The position numbers and the translations under genes are program-made. Below the pieces are notes generated by a model, which did not search any database, had not been told where the DNA came from, and was given only the letters and a program-made list of their open reading frames with translations. Below, piece after piece: positions 45,468-56,708 of a stretch of 64,000 nucleotides of DNA. The DNA is taken from contig JASGIS010000001.1 of NCBI GenBank assembly GCA_047601745.1, positions 5,890,001 through 5,954,000 on the forward strand. Direction: 5' to 3'. How positions within the stretch are numbered: position 1 is the stretch's first letter; every line of letters starts with the position of its first letter. Source of the stretch: JAKPAM01 sp047601745 (GTDB lineage: Bacteria; Pseudomonadota; Gammaproteobacteria; Burkholderiales; Burkholderiaceae_E).

Positions 45468-47936
45468 ATGCCCTCCCCCATCGAACAACGTCTGGCCGCC
45501 GAACTGTCGGTGCGCCCGCAACAGGTTCTGGCCACGATCGCGCTGCTGGACGAAGGCGCGACGGTCCCGTTCATCGCCCGCTATCGCAAGGAGGCGACCG
45601 GGGGGCTGGACGACACGCAGCTTCGCGCGCTGCACGAGCGGCTCGGCTACCTGCGCGAACTCGACGAGCGCCGCGACGCGATCCTCGAGGCGATCGGCGC
45701 ACAGGGCAAGCTGACGCCCGAGCTGGCCGGCGCGATCGACGCGGCCGACAGCAAGCAGCGGCTCGAAGACCTGTACGCACCGTACAAGCTCAAGCGCCGG
45801 ACCAAGGCGCAGATCGCTCGCGAGGCGGGGCTCGAGCCGCTGGCCGACGCGCTGCTCGCCGATCCGACCCTCGATCCCGAGACCGAGGCCGCCGCTTACC
45901 TGAAGCCGGCGTTCAAGGGACCGGACGGCGACAACCCCGGCGTGGCCGACGTCAAGGCGGCGCTCGAAGGCGCGCGCCACATCCTGATGGAGCGCTTCGC
46001 CGAGGACGCCGAACTGCTGGGCCGCCTGCGCGAGGACCTGAACGAGCGCGGCATCGTCGTGTCGACGGCGGCCGAGGGCAAGCAGGAGGCCGGCGCCAAG
46101 TTCAGCGACTATTTCGACTACCAGGAGCGGCTCGCCGACATCCCGTCGCACCGCGCGCTGGCGCTGCTGCGCGGGCGCCGCGAGGAGGTGCTGAAGGTCG
46201 CACTGAAGCTGCCCGAGGACATCGAGGCGGCCGAAGCGGCCGCCGCCGCTGCTGCGGCCGGATCCGGCAGCGCTCCCGCGGCGCGACGACCGGCGGCGCT
46301 GCCGTTCAACCGCTGCGAGCAGATGATCGCCGGACGCTTCGGCATCCAAGACAAGGGCCGCGCCGCCGACCCGTGGCTGCACCAGACCGCACGCTGGACC
46401 TGGCAGGTCAAGCTCGCGTGGCAGATGGAGACCGAGCTGATCGGCGCGCTGCGCGAGCGCGCCGAAGAGGCGGCGATCCAGGTGTTCGGCCGCAACCTGA
46501 AGGACCTGCTGCTGGCCGCGCCCGCCGGCCCGCGCGCGACGATGGGGCTGGACCCGGGCCTGCGCACCGGCGTCAAGGTCGCCGTCGTCGACGGCACCGG
46601 CAAGGTCGTCGCCACGCAGACGATCTATCCGCACGCGCCGCGCAACGACTGGGATGGCGCGATCGCGGCGCTGGCGGCGCTGGCGGCACGGCACCAGGTC
46701 GAGCTGGTCGCGATCGGCAACGGCACCGCGTCGCGCGAGACCGACAAGCTGGTCGTCGACCTGATCAAGCGCCACCCGCAGGCCGGGCTGACCAAGGCCA
46801 TCGTGTCCGAGGCCGGCGCGTCGGTCTATTCGGCGTCCGAGCTGGCGGCGCGCGAGTTCCCGGACCTGGACGTGAGCCTGCGCGGCGCGGTCTCGATCGC
46901 GCGGCGGCTGCAGGATCCGCTGGCCGAGCTGGTCAAGATCGACCCGAAGTCGATCGGCGTCGGCCAGTACCAGCACGACGTCGGCCAGACCCGGCTCGCG
47001 CGCACGCTCGACGCGGTCGTCGAGGACTGCGTCAACGGCGTCGGCGTCGACCTGAACACCGCCAGCGCGCCGCTGCTGGCGCGCATCTCGGGCCTGTCGC
47101 CGTCGCTGGCCGAGAACATCGTCCGGCACCGCGACGCGCGCGGCGCGTTCGCGAACCGCGCGGCGCTCAAGGACGTGCCCCGGCTCGGCGAGCGGGCGTT
47201 CGAGCAGGCGGCCGGTTTCCTGCGGATCCGCGGCGGCGACAATCCGCTGGACGCCTCGGCCGTGCACCCGGAGGCTTACCCGGTCGTGCAGCGGATGCTC
47301 GCCGACATCGGCGCGAGCGTCGACACGGTGATCGGCAAGCCGGACCTGGTGCGGAGGCTGCAGGCCGACAAATACGTCGACGAGCGCTTCGGCCTGCCGA
47401 CGATCCGCGACATCCTGAAGGAACTGGAAAAACCGGGCCGCGATCCGCGTCCCGAGTTCAAGACCGCGAGCTTTCGCGACGGCATCGAGTCGCTGAGCGA
47501 CCTGCAGCCGGGCATGACGCTCGAAGGCGTCGTCACCAACGTCGCGGCGTTCGGCGCCTTCGTCGACATCGGCGTGCACCAAGACGGCCTGGTCCACATC
47601 TCGGCGCTGTCCGAGCGCTTCGTCAAGGACCCGCACGAGGTCGTCAAGGCCGGCGACCTGGTCAAGGTCAAGGTGCTCGACGTCGACGTCAAGCGGCAGC
47701 GGATCGCGCTGACGATGCGGCTGTCCGATCAGCCGGGCGACGCGCGCGCCGGCGAACGGCGCGACGGCGGTGCGCGCGGGCCGGGCGGTTCGGGTGGACC
47801 CGGCGGCCGTGGTCCGGGCGGCGCCGGCCGCGGCGCCGGCGCGCGCGGAGGCGGCCGCGGCGGCTTCGGCGCCGGATCCGAGCCGCAGAACGCGATGGCG
47901 ATGGCGCTGGCCGCCGCTCGCCAGCGCAAGGACTGA
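45468..47936 (+). CDS. tex: Transcription accessory protein Tex (RNA-binding)
   Basis: 822 residues from ATG 45468. Domains: N-terminal helical Tex_N (VPFIARYRKEATGGLDDTQL), a YqgF/RNase H-like domain (ATMGLDPGLRTGVKVAVVDG), helix-hairpin-helix units (GVDLNTASAPLLARISGLSP) and a C-terminal S1 RNA-binding domain (LEGVVTNVAAFGAFVDIGVH). After S1 comes a Gly/Arg-rich tail of about 45 residues with RGG-like repeats, and an Ala-rich insert (AAEAAAAAAAAGSGSAPAAR) sits before the YqgF domain. Tex affects transcription and RNA metabolism; the exact function is unsettled. Confidence 0.97.
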   Translation: MPSPIEQRLAAELSVRPQQVLATIALLDEGATVPFIARYRKEATGGLDDTQLRALHERLGYLRELDERRDAILEAIGAQGKLTPELAGAIDAADSKQRLEDLYAPYKLKRRTKAQIAREAGLEPLADALLADPTLDPETEAAAYLKPAFKGPDGDNPGVADVKAALEGARHILMERFAEDAELLGRLREDLNERGIVVSTAAEGKQEAGAKFSDYFDYQERLADIPSHRALALLRGRREEVLKVALKLPEDIEAAEAAAAAAAAGSGSAPAARRPAALPFNRCEQMIAGRFGIQDKGRAADPWLHQTARWTWQVKLAWQMETELIGALRERAEEAAIQVFGRNLKDLLLAAPAGPRATMGLDPGLRTGVKVAVVDGTGKVVATQTIYPHAPRNDWDGAIAALAALAARHQVELVAIGNGTASRETDKLVVDLIKRHPQAGLTKAIVSEAGASVYSASELAAREFPDLDVSLRGAVSIARRLQDPLAELVKIDPKSIGVGQYQHDVGQTRLARTLDAVVEDCVNGVGVDLNTASAPLLARISGLSPSLAENIVRHRDARGAFANRAALKDVPRLGERAFEQAAGFLRIRGGDNPLDASAVHPEAYPVVQRMLADIGASVDTVIGKPDLVRRLQADKYVDERFGLPTIRDILKELEKPGRDPRPEFKTASFRDGIESLSDLQPGMTLEGVVTNVAAFGAFVDIGVHQDGLVHISALSERFVKDPHEVVKAGDLVKVKVLDVDVKRQRIALTMRLSDQPGDARAGERRDGGARGPGGSGGPGGRGPGGAGRGAGARGGGRGGFGAGSEPQNAMAMALAAARQRKD

Positions 47937-48130
47937 GGGCTTAGCGGCAACACTGTTCCGATGGAACTCCATCTGTCACGATCCGGCTTCGTTTGATCGG
48001 AGACGGGCACGCCGAAGACGGCCGCGCGAACTCGGAAATGGCGTTCATCGTCGAGACCTCCGATATCAAGCTCGGCCCGGCTACCCAGAGGTGCCGGCCG
48101 TACCGGCCGGGATCCCCTCGCACCAGAGCA

Positions 48131-48739
48131 CTAAGCGGCAAGCTTCTCCACCTGGGCCTCGGCCGAGGCGATGGCGCTCTTGCGGGCGTCCTCACCCAAC
48201 GCCAGGCCCTCGGCACGCACGAAGGTGATGTCGGTGATGCCGAAGAAGCCGAAGATACCGCGCAGGTAGGTTTCCTGGTGATCCAGGAACGCGGCCGGCG
48301 CGCCTTCGCCGTACAGCCCGCCACGCGTCGAAGCGACGATCACGCGCTTGCCGCCGGCCAGACCCTGAGCGCCCTTGTCCGTGTAGCGGAAGGTCTTACC
48401 CGCAACCGCCAGCCGATCCAGCCAAGCCTTGAGCTGCGAGGGCAGCGTAAAGTTGTACATCGGCGCCCCCACGACAACCACGTCGGCGGCGAGGAAGTCT
48501 TCCAGGAGCCTGGCGTTGCGGGCCACAGCCCCCTTCGTGGCGTCGTCTTCCGGCTGAACACCCTGGAAAGCCAGGAATTCGGCGGTGGACAGGTGATCGA
48601 CCGGTTCGGCGGCAAGATCGGTACGGATGACACGAATGCCGGGCCTGGCTTCGGTCAGGCGCTTGACGATGGCGGCCGTGAGCCGCCGGCTGGCCGACTG
48701 GTCATTCAGGATGCTGGCGTCGATGTGCAGCAAGGTCAT
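48131..48739 (-). CDS. azoR: FMN-dependent NADH-azoreductase
   Basis: 202-residue flavodoxin-fold quinone/azo reductase. It starts MTLLHIDASILNDQSASRRL (phosphate-binding loop), has VVVGAPMYNFTLPSQLKAWL, then KRVIVASTRGGLYGEG and FLDHQETYLRGIFGFFGITD, all AzoR hallmarks. AzoR proteins reduce quinones and electrophiles with NADH. It is divergent from an HxlR regulator with an inverted repeat between them, a common arrangement for electrophile response. Confidence 0.95.
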   Translation of the reverse strand: MTLLHIDASILNDQSASRRLTAAIVKRLTEARPGIRVIRTDLAAEPVDHLSTAEFLAFQGVQPEDDATKGAVARNARLLEDFLAADVVVVGAPMYNFTLPSQLKAWLDRLAVAGKTFRYTDKGAQGLAGGKRVIVASTRGGLYGEGAPAAFLDHQETYLRGIFGFFGITDITFVRAEGLALGEDARKSAIASAEAQVEKLAA

Positions 48740-48762
48740 GGCATTGTCCTTGGTATATATTT

Positions 48763-48785
48763 GTTACTTGAGCTACCAATGTAAC
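48763..48785. promoter_or_regulatory. Inverted repeat between azoR and the HxlR gene, likely operator
   Basis: GTTAC (48763-48767), 13 bp, GTAAC (48781-48785), in the 94-bp AT-rich spacer. On the minus strand TTGGTA and TATACC-like elements give a plausible azoR promoter across the repeat. Position and symmetry suit an HxlR dimer site. Confidence 0.55.
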
Positions 48786-48833
48786 CATCTATCCTGCGCC
48801 GCACAATAAGGCACAGGAAGTGAACCGAGTACC

Positions 48834-49241
48834 ATGAATAAAACCGCTCCACCCCATGATTTGCAGAATGCGGATTGCCAGAAAGTCAGTCAGGTACTGG
48901 CGCGCGTGGGAGAGAAATGGAGCGTGCTCATCATCACGTACCTGACGGACGGGCCGCGGCGCTTCACCGAGATCAAGCGCACCATCAACGGCATCTCACA
49001 GCGCATGCTGACCCTGTGCCTGCGTGGGCTGGAACGGGATGGCCTGGTCAAGCGGACGGTGTACTCCGTCATGCCCCCTCACGTGGAATACGAGTTGACA
49101 CCACTCGGGCGCTCCCTCACGCAGCCGGTCATCGCTCTGGGAGCCTGGGCAATCGAGCACATCGCCGACATCGACGCGGCTCGGCAGGCGTTCGATGCGC
49201 AGGAGAGCAACAAGGGCGGCCCGACTCCTTGGCAACGCTAG
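48834..49241 (+). CDS. HxlR-family transcriptional regulator
   Basis: 135 residues: ADCQKVSQVLARVGEKWSVL, RRFTEIKRTINGISQRMLTL (helix-turn-helix) and VEYELTPLGRSLTQPVIALG. HxlR/YodB-type regulators sense quinones or electrophiles through an N-terminal cysteine, and Cys15 is in that position. Likely represses divergent azoR. Confidence 0.93.
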   Translation: MNKTAPPHDLQNADCQKVSQVLARVGEKWSVLIITYLTDGPRRFTEIKRTINGISQRMLTLCLRGLERDGLVKRTVYSVMPPHVEYELTPLGRSLTQPVIALGAWAIEHIADIDAARQAFDAQESNKGGPTPWQR

Positions 49242-49296
49242 GCCAGGGCTCAGCCACGTCGGCCACGTCGGCCACGGCCGGAAGAAGGCTCATCCA

Positions 49297-49410
49297 GACG
49301 AATTCTTGCGCGAGGCCAGCCGCGCCGCCAACCGGCTTTCCGTGCCGCGCTCTACGGTCAGCAAGCCCTGCGGCCGGTTGCGCGTTGATGTGCCCGCCTC
49401 CTTTGCCCAT
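49297..49410 (+). pseudogene. LysR-family regulator relic
   Basis: A start-less frame downstream of the HxlR gene reads EASRAANRLSVPRSTVSK and continues directly PCGRLRVDVPASFAH. The first part matches the LysR helix-turn-helix (AA..L..PRSTVSR..), the second the beginning of the effector domain (GRLRVDVP.SF). About 60 codons between them are missing with frame kept. Short and non-functional. Confidence 0.6.
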
Positions 49411-49441
49411 ATTCGGGCAAGCCGAGACCCTCGACCCGGAC

Positions 49442-50725
49442 CTAAGCCGGCACGCGCCGGCATTCGCCGTCGACGACGACGTGCCGGATCGCCCGGTCGT
49501 CGGCGAGCACGATCATCGCGAACAGCCATTCGTCGAGCGAGCGGGCGGCGGCCGCGCGCCGCGCCAGCAGCGGACGCGCGCCCGGATCGAGCGCGATGAA
49601 ATCGGCGTCGGCGCCGACCGCGAGGTTGCCGATCCGCCCTTCGAGATCGATCGCGCGCGCGGCGTCCAGCGTATGCAGCCGCCACAGCGTCGACGGCGAC
49701 AGCGCGACGCCGCGCAGCCGCGCGACCTCATAAGCGGCCATCATCGTCCGGAACGGCGAGAACGACGAGCCGCCGCCAACGTCGCTGGCCAGCCCCTGGC
49801 GCAGGCCGGCCCGGCCGGCGGCGGCGAAGTCGTACAGCCCGCTGCCGAGGAACAGGTTCGACGTCGGGCAGACCGCCGCGCTCGCATCGTGCGCGCGCAG
49901 CCGGGCGCGATCCTCGTCGTCGAGCCAGATGCAGTGGCCGAAGACGCCGCGCGGCCGCAGCAGCCCCATGCGTTCGTAGACGTCCAGATAGCTGCGCGCC
50001 GACGGATACAGCCGCGCGACCCAGGCGATCTCGTCGCGGTTCTCGGCGACGTGGGTCTGCGTCCAGACACCCGGATGGCTGTCGGCGAGCGCCGCACAGC
50101 CGCGCATCTGCGCTTCGCTGCAGCTCGGCACGAAGCGCGGCGTCAACGCATAGCCGAGCCGGTCGACGCCGTGCCACCGCCGGATCAGCGCCTCGGTGTC
50201 GAGCAGGCTCTGCTCGGTCCGGTCGCGCACGCCGTCCGGACAATTCTGGTCCATCAGCGTCTTGCCGGCGATCATCCTCAGCCGACGGGCGCGGGCCTCG
50301 GCGAACAGCGCGTCGACCGAGACCGGATGCGAACTGCCGTAGACCATCGCCGTCGTCACGCCGTGCCGCAGCAGCTCGTCGAGGAACAGCGGCGCGACCG
50401 CCGCCGCATGGGCGGGGTCGGCGAAAGCGGCCTCGGCCGGAAACGTATAGTGCTCGAGCCAGGGCAGCAGTCCGTCGGCCGGCGAACCGATGACGTCGAA
50501 CTGCGGGAAATGCACGTGGATGTCGACGAAGCCCGGCGCCAGCGTCAGCCCGCGCCAGTCGATCAGGTCGACGCCGGCCCAGGACTCGTGCAGCCCGGCG
50601 AAGTCGCCGAGATCGACGATCGTGCCGTCCTGCACGACCAGCAGGCCGTCATCGATCCGCCGCGGCTCGCGTCGCGCATCGAAGTAAAGGATCGCCGCCC
50701 GCCATGCCTGGATTCCCGGTGTCAT
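49442..50725 (-). CDS. guaD: Guanine deaminase
   Basis: 427-residue amidohydrolase turning guanine into xanthine and ammonia. Zinc ligands lie in LAPGFVDIHVHFPQ, TQTHVAENRDEI and FGHCIWLDDEDRARL, with the final Asp in GLASDVGGGSSFSPF. DGLLPWLEHYTFPAEAAFAD is specific to GuaD among amidohydrolases. ATG 50725 lies 11 bp after the Rieske oxygenase stop. Last gene of the purine operon. Confidence 0.95.
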   Translation of the reverse strand: MTPGIQAWRAAILYFDARREPRRIDDGLLVVQDGTIVDLGDFAGLHESWAGVDLIDWRGLTLAPGFVDIHVHFPQFDVIGSPADGLLPWLEHYTFPAEAAFADPAHAAAVAPLFLDELLRHGVTTAMVYGSSHPVSVDALFAEARARRLRMIAGKTLMDQNCPDGVRDRTEQSLLDTEALIRRWHGVDRLGYALTPRFVPSCSEAQMRGCAALADSHPGVWTQTHVAENRDEIAWVARLYPSARSYLDVYERMGLLRPRGVFGHCIWLDDEDRARLRAHDASAAVCPTSNLFLGSGLYDFAAAGRAGLRQGLASDVGGGSSFSPFRTMMAAYEVARLRGVALSPSTLWRLHTLDAARAIDLEGRIGNLAVGADADFIALDPGARPLLARRAAAARSLDEWLFAMIVLADDRAIRHVVVDGECRRVPA

Positions 50726-50736
50726 CGGCCCCTCGC

Positions 50737-51747
50737 TCAGCAGATGCCGAACGTGATACCACGCTCGAGCAGGTAGCGCCGATAGGCGGTCGCGCTGCGG
50801 TCGGCCGCGCTGCTCAGTTCGCGCACCGGCGCTTGCGCGGTGATCGGCAGCCGCCTGGGCCGCTGCGACTCGAGCACCGGCTGGTCCTGTCCGAAGATCG
50901 TATCCTGGAAGTCGCGCAGCGCTTGGTCGGGATCGTCCGAACGCGTCATCGCCATCCGGATCCATACGCGGCTGCGCTCGGGTTCGATCGGGCAGACGAA
51001 CAGCGCGATCGACTCGCGAAAACCGGCCAGCCCGACGGCCCCCTGCTCGGGGATCTTGGTCAGGATCGCCGTATACGGCGCGTTGACTTCATACGTGTAT
51101 TCGACCATCGCGCCGCCGGTCGCATGGATGCTCGAACGAGGCTGCCACGCGAAGCAGCCGGTCGCCAGGAAACCGGTCGGCGTCGCCGCGACCTCGTACG
51201 GCCGCTGCTCGGTCCGGTCGCGCGAGCCCAGGTAATCGTCGTGCACGAAACCGAAGTGCGACATGTCCAGGAAATTCTCGACGATCCGCGGCGCGCTGGT
51301 CGTCACGTCATAAGGACCGCTGGTGACCTTGCGCAGCCGATCGTCGGATTCGGCGGCGAACGGCGGCACCCGCGCGTCGGCATCGAGCGCCGACGGTTCG
51401 GTCAACGCGACCCAGACCAGGCCGTAGGCCTCGCGGGCCTCGTACGCGCAGGCGCGATGGTGGGCGGGCGGCTCGAACGCGGGCACCGCCGGCACCCGTA
51501 CGCAGCGGCCGTCGCCGCGCATCCGCCAGCCGTGATAAGGACATTCGATCGTTCCGTCGACGACGCGGCCCATCGACAGCGCGGCGCCGCGGTGCGGGCA
51601 GCGATCGGCGAAGGCGCGCACCCGGCCTTCGCCGTCCCGCCAGACGACGAGGTCCTCGCCGAGCAGCCGGACCGCCATCGCCGCACCGTCGCGGCGGGCG
51701 AGGTCCTCGGTCGACGCGACCGGATGGAACAGGCGCTTCTCGATCAT
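50737..51747 (-). CDS. Rieske [2Fe-2S] non-heme iron oxygenase, candidate purine hydroxylase
   Basis: 336 residues from ATG 51747. The Rieske cluster motif is CPHRGAALSMGRVVDGTIEC followed by PYHGW. The mononuclear iron site lies in ENFLDMSHFGFVHDDYLG (His and His; Asp expected further on). It belongs to the single-polypeptide oxygenase alpha-subunit type such as vanillate or caffeine demethylases and the Klebsiella HpxD purine oxygenase. It lies between the nucleoside transporter and guaD genes, which suggests a purine substrate. No reductase partner gene is present in the operon. Confidence 0.88.
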   Translation of the reverse strand: MIEKRLFHPVASTEDLARRDGAAMAVRLLGEDLVVWRDGEGRVRAFADRCPHRGAALSMGRVVDGTIECPYHGWRMRGDGRCVRVPAVPAFEPPAHHRACAYEAREAYGLVWVALTEPSALDADARVPPFAAESDDRLRKVTSGPYDVTTSAPRIVENFLDMSHFGFVHDDYLGSRDRTEQRPYEVAATPTGFLATGCFAWQPRSSIHATGGAMVEYTYEVNAPYTAILTKIPEQGAVGLAGFRESIALFVCPIEPERSRVWIRMAMTRSDDPDQALRDFQDTIFGQDQPVLESQRPRRLPITAQAPVRELSSAADRSATAYRRYLLERGITFGIC

Positions 51748-51773
51748 CGATCGATCCTCGTCGCGGTCCGCGC

Positions 51774-52934
51774 TCAGTTGGCCGACGGCACCTTGCCCTC
51801 GACGCCCTTGACGTAGAAGTCGATCACGTCCTTCCACGCTTGGTCGGCCTTGACGCCGCTGGCCAGCTTCTCGGCGCCGGTGTTGTCGAGCAGCGGCCCG
51901 GTGAACACTTCGAACGTGCCGGCGCGCATCGCCTCGCGGGTCTCGTCGACCTTCTTGCGGATGTCCTCGGGCACCTCGGCCGACACCTTGATCAGATCGT
52001 TGCGGCCCTCCTTGATGCCTTCGACGATCCGGCCGGACTTCCACGTGCCGTCGATGACGGCCGAGACCGCCCGCGTGTAATGGCCGCCCCACAAGGCCAC
52101 CGCCGAACCGAGATGGGCCTTGGTCGCGAACGCGCTCATGTCGCTGTCCCAGCCGAACGCGTACTTGCCGTTCTTCTCGGCGGTCTGCAGCACGGCGGTC
52201 GAATCGGTGTTCTGCAGCAGCACGTCGGCGCCGCTGTTGATCAGCGTCTGCGCGGCGTCGCCCTCCTTCGGCGGATCGCCCCAGGTGCTGACCCAGACGA
52301 CCTTGGTCTTGATCGCCGGATTGACGGTCTGCGCGCCCAGCGTGAACGCGTTGATGTTGCGCAGCACCTCGGGAATCGGGAACGAGCCGACGAAGCCCAA
52401 CGTGCCGGTCTTGCTCATCTTGCCGGCGATGATGCCGGCCAGGTAGGCCGGCTCGTAGAACTTCGAGTCGTAGACGCCCATGTTGTCGGCCATCTTGTAG
52501 CCGGTCGCGTGCTCGAAGCGGACGTCCGGAAACTCGCTGGCCACCTTGAGCATCGCCTCCATGTAGCCGAACGAGGTCGCGAAGACGATGCGGTTGCCCT
52601 GCTGCGCGAGGTCGCGGATCACGCGTTCGGCGTCGGCGCCTTCGGGCACGTTCTCGACGTACGAGGTCTTGACCTTGCTGCCCAGATCGGCCTCGACCTG
52701 CTTGCGGCCCAGGTCGTGCGCGTAGGTCCAGCCGGCGTCGCCGACCGGACCGATGTAGACGAACGCCGCCTTGAACGGCTCCGGCGCGGCCGGGGCCGCG
52801 GCCGGCGCCGAGGCGGCCGGTGCCGGCTCTTCCTTCTTGCCGCAGCCCGCGAGGCCGACGGCGGCGGCGACCGACGTCAGCGCCAGGGCTTTGAGCAGCC
52901 CGCGCTTGCGGGTCGGGGTCGAGGATTCGGTCAT
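51774..52934 (-). CDS. BMP-family nucleoside/purine-binding lipoprotein
   Basis: 386 residues with a lipoprotein signal ending in VGLAGC followed by GKKEEP, so anchored by its cysteine. The BMP/Med (PnrA-like) fold is seen in KAAFVYIGPVGDAGWTYAHD, NRIVFATSFGYMEAMLKVAS, LGFVGSFPIPEVLRNINAFT and ADVLLQNTDSTAVLQTAEKN. Such proteins bind purine nucleosides or nucleobases. An AGGAG site precedes ATG 52934. Binding component of the downstream-to-upstream ABC set. Confidence 0.95.
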   Translation of the reverse strand: MTESSTPTRKRGLLKALALTSVAAAVGLAGCGKKEEPAPAASAPAAAPAAPEPFKAAFVYIGPVGDAGWTYAHDLGRKQVEADLGSKVKTSYVENVPEGADAERVIRDLAQQGNRIVFATSFGYMEAMLKVASEFPDVRFEHATGYKMADNMGVYDSKFYEPAYLAGIIAGKMSKTGTLGFVGSFPIPEVLRNINAFTLGAQTVNPAIKTKVVWVSTWGDPPKEGDAAQTLINSGADVLLQNTDSTAVLQTAEKNGKYAFGWDSDMSAFATKAHLGSAVALWGGHYTRAVSAVIDGTWKSGRIVEGIKEGRNDLIKVSAEVPEDIRKKVDETREAMRAGTFEVFTGPLLDNTGAEKLASGVKADQAWKDVIDFYVKGVEGKVPSAN

Positions 52935-53018
52935 GTTTTCTCCTGGGCTGAGACGCGGCGCCCGCACGGCGCCGGCGCACGAAAATCGAACGGGGTCCTG
53001 TTCACGCGGAGCCGGGCG

Positions 53019-53936
53019 CTAACCCGGATGGAAGGGCTTGCCGAGCGACGCCGGCATGTTGATGCGGATCCACACCGGATTGCGCGAGATCAGCGCCAGC
53101 ACGACGATCGTCGCCAGATACGGCAGCATCGCCAGAAGCTGGCTCGAGATCTCGACGCCGGCGCTCTGCAACGCGAGCTGCGTCATCGTCACGCCGCCGA
53201 ACAGATAGGCGCCGAGCAGCACGCGGCCGGGACGCCAGGTCGCGAACGTCGTCAACGCGGTCGCGATCCAGCCGCGGCCGGCGACGACGCCCTCGACCCA
53301 CAGCGGCGCGTAGACGACCGAGATGTACGCGCCGGCCAACCCGCACACGGCGCCGCCGACGACGACCGCCAGCAGCCGGATCGCGCGCACCGGGTAACCG
53401 AGCGCATGCGCCGAGTCCGGCGATTCGCCGACCGCGCGCAGCACGAGCCCCGCCCGGCGCCGGTACAGGAACCACGCGATCAGCGCCGCCAGCGCGATCG
53501 TCAGGTAGACGGCCGGGTGCAGGCGGAAGAACGCGGGACCGATGAACGGAATGTCCGACAGGCCGGGAATCGACGTGATGCCGCGATCGGCGAGCTTCTT
53601 GCCCGCGTAGCCGACGCCGACGAACGCCGAGAAGCCAGCGCCGAACAGGCTCAGCGCGAGCCCCGTCGCGTACTGGTTGGTGTTCAGGAAGATCACCAGC
53701 ACGCCGAACACCAGCGCCATCAGCGCGCCGGCGCCGGCGCCGGCGGCGAAGGCCAGCACGTCGCTCTGCGTGTGGAAGGCGGTCGCGAAGCCGGCGACGG
53801 CCGCGACCAGCATCATCCCCTCGGCGCCGAGATTCAGCACGCCGGCCTTCTCGTTGATCAGCAGGCCCAGGCCGGCGAGCGCCAGCGGCGTGCCGGAGGC
53901 CAGCGTGGCCGCGATCAGAAACGCGAGTTGGTCCAT
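53019..53936 (-). CDS. ABC nucleoside/purine transporter permease 2
   Basis: 305-residue inner-membrane protein of the BPD_transp_2 (YufQ-like) family: PLALAGLGLLINEKAGVLNL, GAEGMMLVAAVAGFATAFHT, then NQYATGLALSLFGAGFSAFV and SPDSAHALGYPVRAIRLLAV. About eight to nine transmembrane helices. ATG 53936 lies 8 bp after the first permease stop. Partners are the other permease, the duplicated ATPase and the BMP lipoprotein. Confidence 0.93.
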   Translation of the reverse strand: MDQLAFLIAATLASGTPLALAGLGLLINEKAGVLNLGAEGMMLVAAVAGFATAFHTQSDVLAFAAGAGAGALMALVFGVLVIFLNTNQYATGLALSLFGAGFSAFVGVGYAGKKLADRGITSIPGLSDIPFIGPAFFRLHPAVYLTIALAALIAWFLYRRRAGLVLRAVGESPDSAHALGYPVRAIRLLAVVVGGAVCGLAGAYISVVYAPLWVEGVVAGRGWIATALTTFATWRPGRVLLGAYLFGGVTMTQLALQSAGVEISSQLLAMLPYLATIVVLALISRNPVWIRINMPASLGKPFHPG

Positions 53937-53944
53937 CGCGGGGC

Positions 53945-55166
53945 TCAGGCGGAGGTCATCGGAGGAATCGTCGGCGACGGCGACGACGGCGACGGCTGAG
54001 ACGACGACGACAGCGACGATGGCGTCGGCGACAGCGGCGACAAAGGCGTCGGCGGCAGCGCGGGCGGCGAGGCGTCGGCCGCGCCCGAAGGCACGGCGGC
54101 CGCAGTCGTCGGCGCCGATCGCCAGCGGATGCGGTAATGGATCAGCGTGTCGCAGGCCAGCAGCAGGAACAGCAGCAAGCCCTGGAACACGCCGGTCAGC
54201 GCGTTCGGCAGGCCGAGCCGCGACTGCGACAGCTCGCCGCCGATCAGCATCATCGACAGCAGCATGCCGGACAGCACGATGCCCAACGGATGCAGGCGTC
54301 CGACGAAGCAGACGATGATCGCCGTGAAGCCGTAACCAGTCGACACGTGCGGCGTCAGTTGCCGCAGCGGACCGGCGACCTCCATCGCGCCGGCCAGCCC
54401 CGCCATGCCGCCGGAGATCAGCAGCGCGGTCCACAGCGCGCTGCGCGACGAGAAGCCCGCATAACGGGCCGCTGCCGGGGCCAGGCCGCCTACCTGCAAC
54501 TGGTAACCCTTCCATGAGCCGGACAGGAAGGCCCAGAACACGCCGACCAGCACCAGCGCGACGACGAATCCCCAGTGCAGCCGCGACGGCGGCAGCAGCG
54601 ACGGCAGCCACGTCGACGCGACGAAGGTCTTGGTCTGCGGGAAGTTGAAGCCCTGCGGATCCTTCCACGCGTTGAACACCAGATAGTTCAGCAACTGGGC
54701 GGCCACGTAGACCAGCATCAGGCTGACCAGGATCTCGTTCGCGTTGAAGCGATCGCGCAGCAACGCGACCAGCGCGGCCCAGCCCATGCCGCCGAGCACG
54801 CCGGCGATCAGCACGATCGGCGAATACAGGCCGCGCGGCCCGCCGTAGCCGTGCATCGTCAGCCACAGCGAGACGCCGCCGCCGGCGATCGCGCCGAGCA
54901 GGAACTGCCCCTCGGCGCCGATGTTCCAGACGTTGGACCGATAGCAGACCGCCAGGCCCAGCGCGCACAGGATCAGCGGCGTGGCCTTCAGCAGCACTTC
55001 GGAGAATGCGCGGACGCTGCTAAGCGGCTCGAGGAAGAACACGCCGAGCCCGCGCGCCGGATCCTTGCCCAGCGCGATGAACAGCAGCGCGGCGACGACG
55101 ACGGTGGCGGCCAGCGCGATCACCGGCGAGGCCAGCGACATCAGCCGCGACGGCTGCGGACGCGCT

Positions 55167-55180
<14 letters not shown>
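53945..55180 (-). CDS. ABC nucleoside/purine transporter permease 1
   Basis: 411-residue inner-membrane protein (YufP-like): ATPLILCALGLAVCYRSNVW, NIGAEGQFLLGAIAGGGVSL, LRDRFNANEILVSLMLVYVA, and LAPAAARYAGFSSRSALWTA. The last ~55 residues form a Ser/Pro-rich low-complexity cytoplasmic tail (PTPLSPLSPTPSSLSSSS) not expected in the family. Its start overlaps the ATPase gene end by 14 bases. Confidence 0.93.

Positions 55181-56708
<1,528 letters not shown>

Noticed and set aside
47937..48130. Possible small gene between tex and azoR
   Set aside because: A short minus-strand frame starting MNAISEFARPSSA has no ribosome-binding site or recognisable similarity.
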